From an uncultured Candidatus Planktophila sp. (GTDB taxonomy: Bacteria > Actinomycetota > Actinomycetes > Nanopelagicales > Nanopelagicaceae): a stretch of 17,103 nt of DNA. Position 1 is the stretch's first letter. Each line of letters opens with the position of its first letter. A program made the position numbers and the translations under genes. Shown here in pieces: positions 5,914-13,370 of this stretch. The notes beneath the pieces were generated by a model, which saw only the letters and a list, made by a program, of their open reading frames with translations, made no database searches and was not told the origin of the DNA. The stretch covers positions 1-17,103 of the forward strand of contig CALJUA010000149.1 in NCBI GenBank assembly GCA_937975715.1. The letters run 5' to 3'.

Positions 5914-7359
5914 TCAAACCGGATCATTTACCGAACGTGCAGGAGTGAAAAATTCCTTCCCTGCAGGAGAGCGCCACATGCATGACCCGTCGCCGAAGCT
6001 CTCAACTTGCCAGCCGTAATGAGTCTTCAATTTATGGTGGCGGCGACAGAGCGCACCGAGATTTTCAATAGAAGTGGTGCCTCCTGAATCCCAACTTTGG
6101 GCATGATCGAGGTCAGAGAGAATTGCAGAACGTCTACACCCAGGGAACCTGCAAGTGCGATCTCGAGCAATCAGGAAATCCTTGAGAGCTTGCGGAGGTT
6201 CGTAATGTTCTCGGCCAAAGTCGAGGAGATTTCCAGTAATCGGTTCGGTAACAAAGCGTTTCCAGCGCGCATCCGATGCAATTTCTCGAGCAACCGATGC
6301 GGGAATCGGTCCATATCCTGCAAGTTCGCCGGGATTTTCCGCAAGGCCCATCAAAGTTGGTAAATCAACTGTGACATTGACGGTTAACGGTCTGCGATGA
6401 GGGGTGACATCTTCGAGAGTCGATGACAAATATTGTGAAGCGATTGCTGCAAGTGCATCTGCGCGCTTCATATCTTTGCTGCGATTATCAGAACCTGTAT
6501 GCATGCAATTCTCTTGGTCATCACGAGCTAGAGCATTGAAACGATCTTGTTCCTCAGGAGAGAGCCCTTTGAATTCTTCAAGACATTGCGCACAAGTTCT
6601 ATCGCTCTGTCGAATAAAAGCTTCAACCGCGTTCATAACGACTTTGGCTTCATGTGCCGGCAAGAGCGCAATAATCGTGGACATTCCATTGGGTTCATCG
6701 AAACATGTGACGCGACGGAGTTCGCGAGCACTGGCAACTGAATCTTCAAACTCTTCAGGGTTGCGCTGGGCAATAACTTTGCGCACTAAGTTGCCGACCT
6801 GTGAAGGTGTATGGAATTCAGCATATGAAATTGCTCGGTTTTCGATTTCAAAGATAACGGACTCAGGTAAGCCGCGATTAAGGGCAGAAACTGTCTCGCG
6901 TGCAATCGCATTTGCGTGTGCTGCAGAAATTTCACCAGTTGCAAGTGCGGAGCAGGTATTAGGTAAGTGATTAGTCAGCGCACGAGCAATATCGATTTTG
7001 ATCTGCGCACCGGAAGGGGAGAGGCGCAATGCAGTGGAGACATCTTCGCGCTCGGAATCATCGAGCTGATAAACGGGATCTCCATTTGGTCCGGATTCAC
7101 GTCCTGCAACCGCAACGACGGCACGATGCATGAGCGCTTGAATCCACGATTCTTGACGTTCGATTGCAGTTAAGTAGTCAATACGAGAAGCATGGGGAAG
7201 ATCGTGCGGATCTATTGCAGCTAACTCAGCGAGGACACGAGCTGAAGGAATTTCATGCAGAAGACGAACGACTACTTCTGGCAAGGATTCATCCGCAGCA
7301 CCGCGCTCGGCGCGGAAGCCATCGGCGCCGTGGTCGCGAATGATGAATGCTGAGCTCAT
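5914..7359 (-). CDS. DUF222 and HNH endonuclease domain protein
   Basis: A 481-aa protein of the DUF222-HNH family (related to the 13E12-repeat proteins of Mycobacterium), often multicopy in actinobacteria. Residues from about 20 to 330 form the helical DUF222 region (for example ERQESWIQALMHRAVVAVAG, ALATGEISAAHANAIARE). The C-terminus at about 403-443 is an HNH nuclease module: C-R-F-P-G-C, then S-D-L-D-H, W-x-x-G-G-x-T, N-L-G-A-L-C-R-R-H-H and K-x-x-x-x-W. All zinc and metal ligands expected for HNH are present, so catalysis is plausible. The target is unknown. The ATG at 7359 is chosen. A TTG 10 codons upstream (7389) is possible, but neither has a good Shine-Dalgarno sequence. The gene appears monocistronic. 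Confidence 0.88.
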   Translation of the reverse strand: MSSAFIIRDHGADGFRAERGAADESLPEVVVRLLHEIPSARVLAELAAIDPHDLPHASRIDYLTAIERQESWIQALMHRAVVAVAGRESGPNGDPVYQLDDSEREDVSTALRLSPSGAQIKIDIARALTNHLPNTCSALATGEISAAHANAIARETVSALNRGLPESVIFEIENRAISYAEFHTPSQVGNLVRKVIAQRNPEEFEDSVASARELRRVTCFDEPNGMSTIIALLPAHEAKVVMNAVEAFIRQSDRTCAQCLEEFKGLSPEEQDRFNALARDDQENCMHTGSDNRSKDMKRADALAAIASQYLSSTLEDVTPHRRPLTVNVTVDLPTLMGLAENPGELAGYGPIPASVAREIASDARWKRFVTEPITGNLLDFGREHYEPPQALKDFLIARDRTCRFPGCRRSAILSDLDHAQSWDSGGTTSIENLGALCRRHHKLKTHYGWQVESFGDGSCMWRSPAGKEFFTPARSVNDPV

Positions 7360-7484
7360 GTGAGAGATATTTATGGGGAGCACCGACAAATATTGAGAGT
7401 TTTCCTCGCTTATTCTTCAAGAGATGTAAACGGCGAGAGCGAGGAATCCGCAGAGTATCGGGAATAAAGGAAAAGATTTACAAG

Positions 7485-7513
7485 TTGTAGGTAATTGAAA
7501 GTTCAACTATATT
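7485..7513 (+). promoter_or_regulatory. Pirin promoter with a palindrome in its spacer
   Basis: -10 TATATT (7508-7513) and a weak -35 TTGTAG (7485-7490) are 17 nt apart. The spacer holds TTGAAAGTTCAA (7495-7506), an inverted repeat of 5-bp arms around AG, which could be a repressor operator. The -10 is strong and the -35 poor. Confidence 0.45.
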
Positions 7514-7527
7514 GAGTGTATCGAATA

Positions 7528-7533
7528 GAGGAG
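7528..7533 (+). promoter_or_regulatory. Shine-Dalgarno GAGGAG deciding the pirin start
   Basis: GAGGAG lies 6 nt before GTG at 7540 and downstream of an alternative in-frame GTG at 7516. It therefore selects the 7540 start and would lie inside the coding sequence if 7516 were used. Confidence 0.8.
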
Positions 7534-7539
7534 ATTCTC

Positions 7540-8613
7540 GTGCCAGCAGTAACAGTCAGCGATATCACCGTACTTCCGCGCATCAGTGCAGGCACCAATC
7601 TTCGAGCGCGCACTATTAAGAGCATCACTACTGCGCCGCAAGGTTATGAGGGCGAAGGTTTTCCTGTTCGTCGTGCATTTGCAGGAGTTGATTTGCAAGA
7701 GCTCGATCCATTTATCCATCTCGATCAAATGGGCGAAGTTGAATATGCACCAGGTGAACCTAAGGGAACTCCGTGGCATCCACACCGCGGATTTGAAACC
7801 GTTACATACATTATTGATGGAATTTTTGATCATAAAGATTCCAATGGCGGCGGCGGAACAATTACCAATGGCGATACACAATGGATGACAGCCGGCGGCG
7901 GAATTCTTCACATTGAAACTCCACCAGAATCATTGGTGATGTCTGGCGGTTTATTCCATGGATTCCAATTGTGGGTCAACCTTCCGGCAGCGAAGAAGTG
8001 GGCACCACCTGCTTATCAAGATGTGCGCGCAAATGATGTTGCACTTCTTTCAACACCTGATGGCGGATCGCTTTTGCGTGTTATCGCAGGTGAAGTTGAT
8101 GGCCACTTCGGTCCAGGAAATACACAGACACCAATCACTTTGCTTCACGCAACAGTTGCACCAGGTGCAGAACTTCGCCTTCCTTGGCGCAAGGATTACA
8201 ACGCACTCGTGTACACAATGTCGGGCCATGGTTTCGTCGGCGACGAACAGCGCCCAGTATCTATGGGCCAATTAACTGTCTTCGGTGATGGGGATGCGAT
8301 TGTTATTCGCGCTGCACAGCAGCAAGAATCACGCTCACCAAATCTTGAACTCTTTATCCTAGGTGGTCAGCCAATCAAAGAACCTGTTGCCTGGATGGGT
8401 CCATTTGTAATGAACACAAAGCGAGAAGTACTGCAGGCATTTGAGGATTTCCAGAAAGGTCTGCTCGGATCGATTCCAGCTATTTATAAGGAAGATGCAA
8501 AGCGCCCACTGAATCGCACAGATAAATTAGGCGGAGATGTGAAAGCTGCCGATGTTGCTGCAAAGGAGATCCTCGAAGTTCACGGAGCTCCTACAGATAT
8601 GCAGGAAAGCTAA
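7540..8613 (+). CDS. Pirin family protein
   Basis: A 357-aa bicupin protein of the pirin family. Some bacterial pirins act as quercetin 2,3-dioxygenases or modulate central metabolic enzymes, and the role here is unknown. The N-terminal cupin shows the family hallmark H-P-H-R-G-F-E-T-V-T-Y (80-90), D-H-K-D-S, G-D-T-Q-W-M-T-A-G-G-G-I-L-H-I-E (111-126). The four metal ligands H80, H82, H124 and E126 are all present. The C-terminal cupin runs from about 175 to 290 and ends in F-I-L-G-G-Q-P-I-K-E-P-V, also conserved. The start GTG at 7540 has a strong Shine-Dalgarno sequence. The gene is convergent with argF, with 5 nt between stop codons. An inverted repeat in the promoter suggests local regulation, possibly stress-linked. 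Confidence 0.93.
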   Translation: MPAVTVSDITVLPRISAGTNLRARTIKSITTAPQGYEGEGFPVRRAFAGVDLQELDPFIHLDQMGEVEYAPGEPKGTPWHPHRGFETVTYIIDGIFDHKDSNGGGGTITNGDTQWMTAGGGILHIETPPESLVMSGGLFHGFQLWVNLPAAKKWAPPAYQDVRANDVALLSTPDGGSLLRVIAGEVDGHFGPGNTQTPITLLHATVAPGAELRLPWRKDYNALVYTMSGHGFVGDEQRPVSMGQLTVFGDGDAIVIRAAQQQESRSPNLELFILGGQPIKEPVAWMGPFVMNTKREVLQAFEDFQKGLLGSIPAIYKEDAKRPLNRTDKLGGDVKAADVAAKEILEVHGAPTDMQES

Positions 8614-8618
8614 TTAAT

Positions 8619-9560
8619 CTAGCTGTTGCCCCTGAGTTCTCCACGAGTTAGGTGATACAACAAAGCCTGAATAGTTGTACGGCGATGATATGCCTCTCGC
8701 CAAATTACTGACCTAGGGCCATCGATAACTGATGCGGCAACTTCCTCACCACGGTGAGCGGGCAAGCAATGCATAAAGATGGAATCTTCTGCAGTCAACG
8801 ACATCAAGCGATCATCGATTGCAAATGGTGAGAGCGCTGCGAACTTCTCTGCGCGTTCTGCCTCTGGGTCTCCCATCGACATCCACACATCTGTATAGAG
8901 AACGCTCGCATCCTTTGCCGCAGCCTCTGGATCGTTTGTAATCTCAATAGTCGCGCCGCTCTTTGCAGCGATTGCCTGCGCACGAGCAATAACTTCTGCA
9001 TCAGGCGCAAACTTTCCAGATGGTGTTGCAGCAACAACATGTGCACCCATGATGGCGCCCATAATCAACCAGGCATGTGTCATGTTGTTTCCATCGCCGA
9101 GGTAAACAAACTTACGTCCGCTGATATCGCTTCCGAAGTTCTCGCGGATAGTGACCCAATCTGCAAGTAGCTGTGTTGGGTGATCGAGGTCCGTAAGGCC
9201 GTTAATAATTGGAATAGTCGAATTTGCTCCGAGCTCATCTACATCAGATTGAGCAAAGGTACGAATAATCATTGCATCGCAGAATCCGCTGATGATGCGC
9301 GCAGTATCAGCAATGGTTTCGCCGCGACCCAGCTGAAGTTCATCACCGCGAAGAAAGACCGGTGTTCCGCCAAGGTGGGCGACCGCTGTTTCAGATGCAA
9401 GACGTGTACGAGTTGAAGGCTTGGTCATGTAGATAGCAACGCTCTTGTCGGCTAAAGCAGTATTAGCTCGCAGAGGTTGTGCAGCGAAATCGCTGGCAGT
9501 TGCCAAGAGGAGTTCAACATCTTCACGAGAGAGATGTTCTGTTCTCAATAAATCCTTCAT
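8619..9560 (-). CDS. argF: Ornithine carbamoyltransferase
   Basis: Catalyses carbamoyl phosphate + L-ornithine to citrulline in arginine biosynthesis (cytosolic trimer). The 313-aa protein has the carbamoyl-phosphate loop S-T-R-T-R (49-53), the D-H-P-T-Q-L-L-A-D motif (126-134), the ornithine-binding D-V-W-M-S-M-G (224-230) that separates it from aspartate carbamoyltransferase, and the catalytic H-C-L-P (264-267, C265). The start ATG (9560) is preceded by TAGAAT at 6 nt. A GTG one codon upstream is possible but fits less well. No other arg genes adjoin it, so this is an isolated arginine gene in the window, divergent from a DUF3039 gene. No convincing ArgR box was seen. Confidence 0.96.
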   Translation of the reverse strand: MKDLLRTEHLSREDVELLLATASDFAAQPLRANTALADKSVAIYMTKPSTRTRLASETAVAHLGGTPVFLRGDELQLGRGETIADTARIISGFCDAMIIRTFAQSDVDELGANSTIPIINGLTDLDHPTQLLADWVTIRENFGSDISGRKFVYLGDGNNMTHAWLIMGAIMGAHVVAATPSGKFAPDAEVIARAQAIAAKSGATIEITNDPEAAAKDASVLYTDVWMSMGDPEAERAEKFAALSPFAIDDRLMSLTAEDSIFMHCLPAHRGEEVAASVIDGPRSVIWREAYHRRTTIQALLYHLTRGELRGNS

Positions 9561-9566
9561 CACAGA

Positions 9567-9572
9567 ATTCTA
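9567..9572 (-). promoter_or_regulatory. -10 element for leaderless argF
   Basis: On the minus strand TAGAAT ends 6 nt before the argF ATG, giving transcription from the start codon itself. It overlaps the 8-bp palindrome AGAATTCT (9564-9571). The -35 region is weak. Confidence 0.55.
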
Positions 9573-9618
9573 CCCGCCCGATGCCAAGCCTTTCACAGAG
9601 TTATTTCTGCCTCGCCAC

Positions 9619-9624
9619 TATCCT
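9619..9624 (+). promoter_or_regulatory. -10 element for leaderless DUF3039 gene
   Basis: TATCCT ends 6 nt before the ATG at 9631 and there is no Shine-Dalgarno sequence. It favours this ATG over upstream in-frame codons, which would lie inside the divergent argF gene. Confidence 0.5.
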
Positions 9625-9630
9625 TGGCGC

Positions 9631-9921
9631 ATGGGTTTATTCACGCGTGAAGATAAGGGCATTGGAATCAGCACCGATACCGATACCTTGACGCGCACTG
9701 AGACAGCACCCGATTTTCAAGAGGATGACGGCGGCCACGATCGCTTCGCTCATTACATCAAGAAAGAGAAGATTGTTGAGTCCGCTGTAACGGGCAAAGC
9801 GGTAAAGGCTCTCTGCGGAAAGAAGTGGGTCCCATCACGAGATCCTTCCAAATATCCCGTGTGTCCCATGTGCAAAGAGATCTTCGAAGGCCTTCGACCT
9901 GGCCCAGAAGATAACGAGTAA
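9631..9921 (+). CDS. DUF3039 family protein
   Basis: A 96-aa actinobacterial protein of the DUF3039 family, function unknown. It begins MGLFTREDKG, has an acidic Thr-rich segment (D-T-D-T-L-T-R-T-E-T), then a conserved core D-R-F-A-H-Y-I, G-K-A-V-K-A-L-C-G-K-K-W-V-P-S-R-D-P and P-V-C-P-M-C. The single C in A-L-C-G and the pair C-P-M-C could be three ligands of a small zinc site, as in zinc ribbons. No membrane segment is present. The frame stays open upstream into argF, but the ATG at 9631 with its spaced -10 is the likely start. The GH18 gene begins 16 nt after the stop, so the two may be co-transcribed. Confidence 0.82.
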   Translation: MGLFTREDKGIGISTDTDTLTRTETAPDFQEDDGGHDRFAHYIKKEKIVESAVTGKAVKALCGKKWVPSRDPSKYPVCPMCKEIFEGLRPGPEDNE

Positions 9922-9937
9922 TTTGCGACATCGTGTA

Positions 9938-11743
9938 ATGAGTATAAAAAATCGGGGAGTTATATCTGTAGTTGCGGCTCTAGTCAGTGCAACCTTCTTG
10001 GCCGGAACGTTAATTGCTCCAGCAGCACAAGCAGATAACCCACCTCGCAAAATTCTGACGGGATGGATTCCTTATTACTCCATTAAGACTTCTCTGCCTG
10101 CAGCAATCAATAATGCTGATCTCATCAAAGAGGTAATGCCATTTTGGTACACACTGAAGTTCGATGGCAAAAATCAGAAGACTGTCGTCACAGATTTATA
10201 TACACCTGCAAACCCGAGCGTTCCGATGGCCCAAACCGTCGGTGCACTCCGCAACGCAGGATTCACACTAATACCAACCATCACTGATGGAACTGCTAAG
10301 GATGTACTGGCTGGATTACTTGCAAAGCCAGCAGCTCGCACCCAGATTGTTCAAGCGATTACAACAATGGTTCTGGCAAACAATTACGACGGAATTGATT
10401 TGGATTTCGAAGGATTTGCATTTGTCGATAGCAATTCAACCTGGCCTAAGACAGCGCCACTATGGACGGTATTTGTTAAAGAATTGAGTGCAGCTCTCCA
10501 TGCTGAAAAGAAGTTGTTATCGGTTTCTACTCCTTATGTTTTAGATCCCAAGGGCACCCAGAAGGGTTATTACGTCTATGCATGGGCTGCAATTGCGCCA
10601 TTCATTGATCGCCTACGCATCATGACTTATGACTACTCTGTTGCAAAAGTTGGCCCTCTTGGTCCAATCACATGGACAGAGCGAACACTTCAATATGCAG
10701 TCTCCGTGATGCCTGCATCGAAAGTATTTATTGGAATTGCTGGTTATGGCCGCGACTGGGTGACGTCTGTTAGCGGTGTTTGTCCTGCAAACGTGGCATC
10801 AGTAATTAAAGGAGGGGCCAAAGCTGCGACTTTTGTGATGCGAGATGCACAAACGCTAGCGGCTTCATATGGAGTCACTCCTGTATTTAATGAGCAGTTT
10901 GGCGAGATGACCTTTAGCTACCAGAAGGTTTACAACGGTTTGACTGCAGGTGGACTTTCTACATCGTGCACCGCTCAACGAACAGCTTGGTATCAGGATT
11001 CAAAGGCGTTCACATTGCGCGCAGCTCTCGTTGATAAGTATCGACTCGGCGGAATAGCAGAGTGGACGCTCGGAATGGAAGAGCCTCTTGCCCTTGAAGG
11101 AATCCGTAACGTTGCAAAGGCAATTGCACCAGACCAAGTAACAGCTGCAATCACAATTGATAAGACAGCTATTGAATACGGCGATCCAATCACGATTGCA
11201 GGAACCTTCACCATAAAAGACAAGTCTCCACTTGCAAATATTGCAGTTCGCATTGAAGGAAAATCTGCCGGAGATTCCAACTGGCGACTTCTGACAACGG
11301 CCACTACAGATGCGTCAGGCAAGATTGCTAAGCCGCTCTTGATTGGCAAAGCCACCACTATTCGCGCTTACAGCGAAGGCACTTGGGAGCGCGGAGAAGG
11401 AATTTCAAATGAAGTCGCAATTACAATGTCTCGCTTGTTATTTGTAACAGCCCCGCCATCCGTGAAGAAGAACGAGACATTTACAGTTACCGGATCCATC
11501 CGCCCTCGCACAGCAGGAACCTTTATTCAATTCGAGAAGTTGGTAGCAGGTAAGTGGCTACCATTCGGGTCTGTCATCACCACTGACCCGCAGGGTGCTT
11601 TCACCTTCCCAGTTGCAGGTCAGGTAAAGGGAGTTCTCACTCTTCGAGTCAGCGCAGCAGCTCAAGCTCAGTGGCCAATCACCACAAGTAAGCCTTTCTC
11701 CATACTTATCCGTGGCGTTGGCTCGTCAGAGTTGGTTAAATAA
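9938..11743 (+). CDS. Secreted GH18 glycosidase with two C-terminal beta-sandwich domains
   Basis: A 601-aa exported glycoside hydrolase family 18 protein. A Sec signal peptide (1-32, cleavage likely after A-Q-A) precedes a GH18 TIM barrel at about 38-395 with the active-site motif D-G-I-D-L-D-F-E (151-158, acid Glu158), M-T-Y-D (229-232) and the final-strand W377 (E-W-T-L-G-M). The barrel resembles the YaaH-type spore-cortex/peptidoglycan glucosaminidases more than chitinases, so peptidoglycan or another GlcNAc polymer is a likely substrate. Residues about 402-497 and 498-592 form two Ig-like beta-sandwich modules with Y-G-D-P-I-T-I-A-G-T and K-N-E-T-F-T-V-T-G-S starts. No cell-wall anchor is visible. 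ATG 9938 is preferred over the upstream TTG at 9923. A -10-like TAATTT (9919-9924) lies before it. Confidence 0.9.
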   Translation: MSIKNRGVISVVAALVSATFLAGTLIAPAAQADNPPRKILTGWIPYYSIKTSLPAAINNADLIKEVMPFWYTLKFDGKNQKTVVTDLYTPANPSVPMAQTVGALRNAGFTLIPTITDGTAKDVLAGLLAKPAARTQIVQAITTMVLANNYDGIDLDFEGFAFVDSNSTWPKTAPLWTVFVKELSAALHAEKKLLSVSTPYVLDPKGTQKGYYVYAWAAIAPFIDRLRIMTYDYSVAKVGPLGPITWTERTLQYAVSVMPASKVFIGIAGYGRDWVTSVSGVCPANVASVIKGGAKAATFVMRDAQTLAASYGVTPVFNEQFGEMTFSYQKVYNGLTAGGLSTSCTAQRTAWYQDSKAFTLRAALVDKYRLGGIAEWTLGMEEPLALEGIRNVAKAIAPDQVTAAITIDKTAIEYGDPITIAGTFTIKDKSPLANIAVRIEGKSAGDSNWRLLTTATTDASGKIAKPLLIGKATTIRAYSEGTWERGEGISNEVAITMSRLLFVTAPPSVKKNETFTVTGSIRPRTAGTFIQFEKLVAGKWLPFGSVITTDPQGAFTFPVAGQVKGVLTLRVSAAAQAQWPITTSKPFSILIRGVGSSELVK

Positions 11744-11763
11744 ATCCATGGCAGGTATTTCTC

Positions 11764-12057
11764 ATGGCTAAATTGGCAGATGCCCTTGAAGAAGAGATTG
11801 CAGCAATCTTCTCTGGAGATACTCCATGGGTCACAATCGTCTGGGATGACCCGGTAAACCTTCAGAGCTATGTCACCTATGTTTTTATGGAGTTATTCGG
11901 ATATTCAAAAGCTAAAGCAACCGAACTAATGATGCAGGTGCATACAGAAGGAAAAGCAATAGTCTCAACCGGCAGTCGTGAGGAGATGGAGCACGATGTT
12001 GCTCGCCTTCATGAATACGGATTATGGGCCACGCTGCAGCGCGGGGATCAAATTTAA
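11764..12057 (+). CDS. clpS: ATP-dependent Clp protease adaptor ClpS
   Basis: ClpS binds N-degron substrates and delivers them to ClpA/ClpC-ClpP, and it also tunes the protease away from SsrA-tagged substrates. The 97-aa protein shows the conserved core P-W-V-T-I-V-W-D-D-P-V-N (21-32), S-Y-V-T-Y-V-F (35-41), V-H-T-E-G-K-A-I-V (59-67) with the pocket His60, and H-E-Y-G-L-W-A-T-L (83-91). It is full length for the actinobacterial type. A weak AGG (11753-11755) precedes the ATG by 8 nt. The last base of the stop is the first base of the next start (TAATG), so the DUF2017 gene is translationally coupled. Confidence 0.95.
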   Translation: MAKLADALEEEIAAIFSGDTPWVTIVWDDPVNLQSYVTYVFMELFGYSKAKATELMMQVHTEGKAIVSTGSREEMEHDVARLHEYGLWATLQRGDQI

Positions 12058-12620
12058 TGGCCGCAACTGAAGGCTTTAAGCGCCATGGTGCAGATTCATA
12101 TGTCGCGACATTTGCTGAGACAGAGAAAGAAGTGCTTCTCAACCTGGTTGAACAATTGATTGAACTCCTTGCAGAGCGCGTCGATCATGGCGATGAAGAT
12201 CCACTCGCTGCAATGGTCGGAATTACATCGCATGATTCACCTCCGGAAGATGAAGTCCTGCATCGCTTACTACCAAATGCTTATGCAGATGATGTCGACG
12301 CAGCTGAATTCCGACGCTATACCGAGTCAACTCTTCGCGGAAAGAAGCAGGCACATGCAATGTCGATTCGCATGATGCTCAAAGCATCTCCAGAAGGAGA
12401 TGTCGAGCTCGATCATAAATGTGCGAACGATTGGCTCGGTGGACTTAATGATGTGCGACTAGCTCTTGGCGTGCGATTGAAAATCGAGAACAATAATTAC
12501 GAACATCTCGAATTACTTTCACCCGATGATCCCCTCCGTGGGGTCTATGCTGTTTACAGCTGGCTGGGATGGCTTCAGGAGACTCTCCTGGAAGCTCTGA
12601 TGGATGAAATTACTGAATAG
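12057..12620 (+). CDS. DUF2017 family protein
   Basis: A 187-aa actinobacterial protein of the DUF2017 family, always seen next to clpS in related genomes (from memory of mycobacterial gene order), function unknown. The protein is acidic, appears helical and lacks membrane segments. Recognisable stretches include LLNLVEQLIELLAER near the N-terminus, D-A-A-E-F-R-R-Y-T-E in the middle, W-L-G-G-L-N-D-V-R-L-A-L-G and a final Y-S-W-L-G-W-L-Q-E-T-L-L. The ATG at 12057 overlaps the clpS TAA by one base and gives the conserved N-terminus. A longer frame from 12024 would overlap clpS without reason. It may modulate ClpS or Clp protease activity, which is inference from coupling only. Confidence 0.88.
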   Translation: MAATEGFKRHGADSYVATFAETEKEVLLNLVEQLIELLAERVDHGDEDPLAAMVGITSHDSPPEDEVLHRLLPNAYADDVDAAEFRRYTESTLRGKKQAHAMSIRMMLKASPEGDVELDHKCANDWLGGLNDVRLALGVRLKIENNNYEHLELLSPDDPLRGVYAVYSWLGWLQETLLEALMDEITE

Positions 12621-12630
12621 AAATTAGCCT

Positions 12631-12636
12631 TAGAAT
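12631..12636 (+). promoter_or_regulatory. -10 element for leaderless mec
   Basis: TAGAAT (inside TTAGAAT) ends 6 nt before the mec ATG, which lacks a Shine-Dalgarno sequence. The same TTAGAAT heptamer with the same geometry (7 nt) precedes trhO. Confidence 0.6.
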
Positions 12637-12642
12637 CTGACC

Positions 12643-13059
12643 ATGGCTCTCACAATTTCGCGTGCAATCGTCGATGCAATTCTCGAACAATCACGAGCCG
12701 AATATCCTGATGAATGCTGTGGTGTGATTCTTGGTCCCGTCGGAGCAGATACACCAGTCCGACACAAGCCGATGATTAATGCGGCCCACTCACCAACTTT
12801 CTATGAATTCGATCCTAAGGATTTGCTTGCGCTTTACCGCGAGGTTGATGACAGAGATGAAGAAATAGTCGTCATTTATCACTCTCACACAGAGACTGAA
12901 GCTTTCCCATCCCGCACCGACATCGCATATGCAGGCGAACCCGGGGCTCACTATGTATTGGTCTCTACCCGGGAAGAGATTGCACCAAGCACCGAATTCC
13001 GCTCATATCGCATTGTCGATGGTGTAGTTACTGAGGAAGAAGTTTCAATTACCGATTAA
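12643..13059 (+). CDS. mec: JAMM/MPN+ metalloprotease Mec (CysO-cysteine peptidase)
   Basis: A 138-aa zinc peptidase of the JAB1/MPN/Mov34 fold. In M. tuberculosis the homologue (Rv1334) cleaves cysteine from the CysO-Cys adduct, the last step of CysM/CysO cysteine synthesis. The full JAMM signature is present: Glu24 in P-D-E-C-C-G, H80-S-H82 and the spaced S90-x-x-D93. Two cysteines follow Glu24 as in relatives. The immediate downstream genes are cysO and cysM, matching the M. tuberculosis order. The start is leaderless-like. In this organism Mec may have a second job, trimming the two residues that follow Gly-Gly in CysO. Confidence 0.93.
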   Translation: MALTISRAIVDAILEQSRAEYPDECCGVILGPVGADTPVRHKPMINAAHSPTFYEFDPKDLLALYREVDDRDEEIVVIYHSHTETEAFPSRTDIAYAGEPGAHYVLVSTREEIAPSTEFRSYRIVDGVVTEEEVSITD

Positions 13060-13072
13060 AGGCCTTTTTCGC

Positions 13073-13078
13073 CATAAT
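13073..13078 (+). promoter_or_regulatory. Possible -10 element for leaderless cysO
   Basis: CATAAT ends 6 nt before the cysO ATG at 13085. The gene is only 25 nt after mec, so this would be an internal promoter. The exact palindrome AAAGGCCTTT (13058-13067) lies just upstream. Confidence 0.45.
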
Positions 13079-13084
13079 ACGGTT

Positions 13085-13363
13085 ATGTCTATTGAAGTCC
13101 GCATCCCAACAATCCTTCGTCCATATACAAAGGATCAAAAGTCTGTTGAAGCAAATGGCGCAACCCTCTCTGCACTGATTGCAGATCTTGATGCGCAGTA
13201 TGCAGGACTTGGTGAGCGCCTTCTCGAGAACGGTGCACTTCGTCGCTTCATTAACATTTACATCAACGATGAAGATGTGCGCTTCCTTGGTGGACTTGAA
13301 GCTGCACTTAAAGATGGCGACTCAATAACAATTCTTCCGGCTGTCGCTGGCGGCAGTAAGTAA
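13085..13363 (+). CDS. cysO: Sulfur carrier protein CysO (MoaD/ThiS-like)
   Basis: A 92-aa ubiquitin-fold sulfur carrier. As CysO-thiocarboxylate it donates sulfide to the O-phosphoserine-derived aminoacrylate on CysM, forming CysO-Cys that Mec then cleaves. The sequence follows mycobacterial CysO closely: I-P-T-I-L-R-P-Y-T near the N-terminus, R-R-F-I-N-I-Y-I-N-D-E-D-V-R-F, G-G-L, D-G-D-S-I-T-I-L-P-A-V-A-G-G. The family normally ends in Gly-Gly, but here the frame continues with Ser-Lys before TAA (13361-13363). Activation needs a free Gly-Gly end, so maturation is implied. The gene sits between mec and cysM, and no MoeB-type activating enzyme is in the window. Confidence 0.94.
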   Translation: MSIEVRIPTILRPYTKDQKSVEANGATLSALIADLDAQYAGLGERLLENGALRRFINIYINDEDVRFLGGLEAALKDGDSITILPAVAGGSK

Positions 13364-13370
13364 TTTTCTA

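Noticed and set aside
8608..8624. AGCTA … TAGCT repeat between the converging pirin and argF stops as a bidirectional terminator
   Set aside because: The 5-bp AT-rich arms with no GC core would form a very unstable hairpin.
11748..11771. Seven-codon frame ATGGCAGGTATTTCTCATGG… overlapping the clpS start
   Set aside because: It is too short to support as a leader peptide, has no convincing Shine-Dalgarno sequence and encodes nothing regulatory (M-A-G-I-S-H-G).
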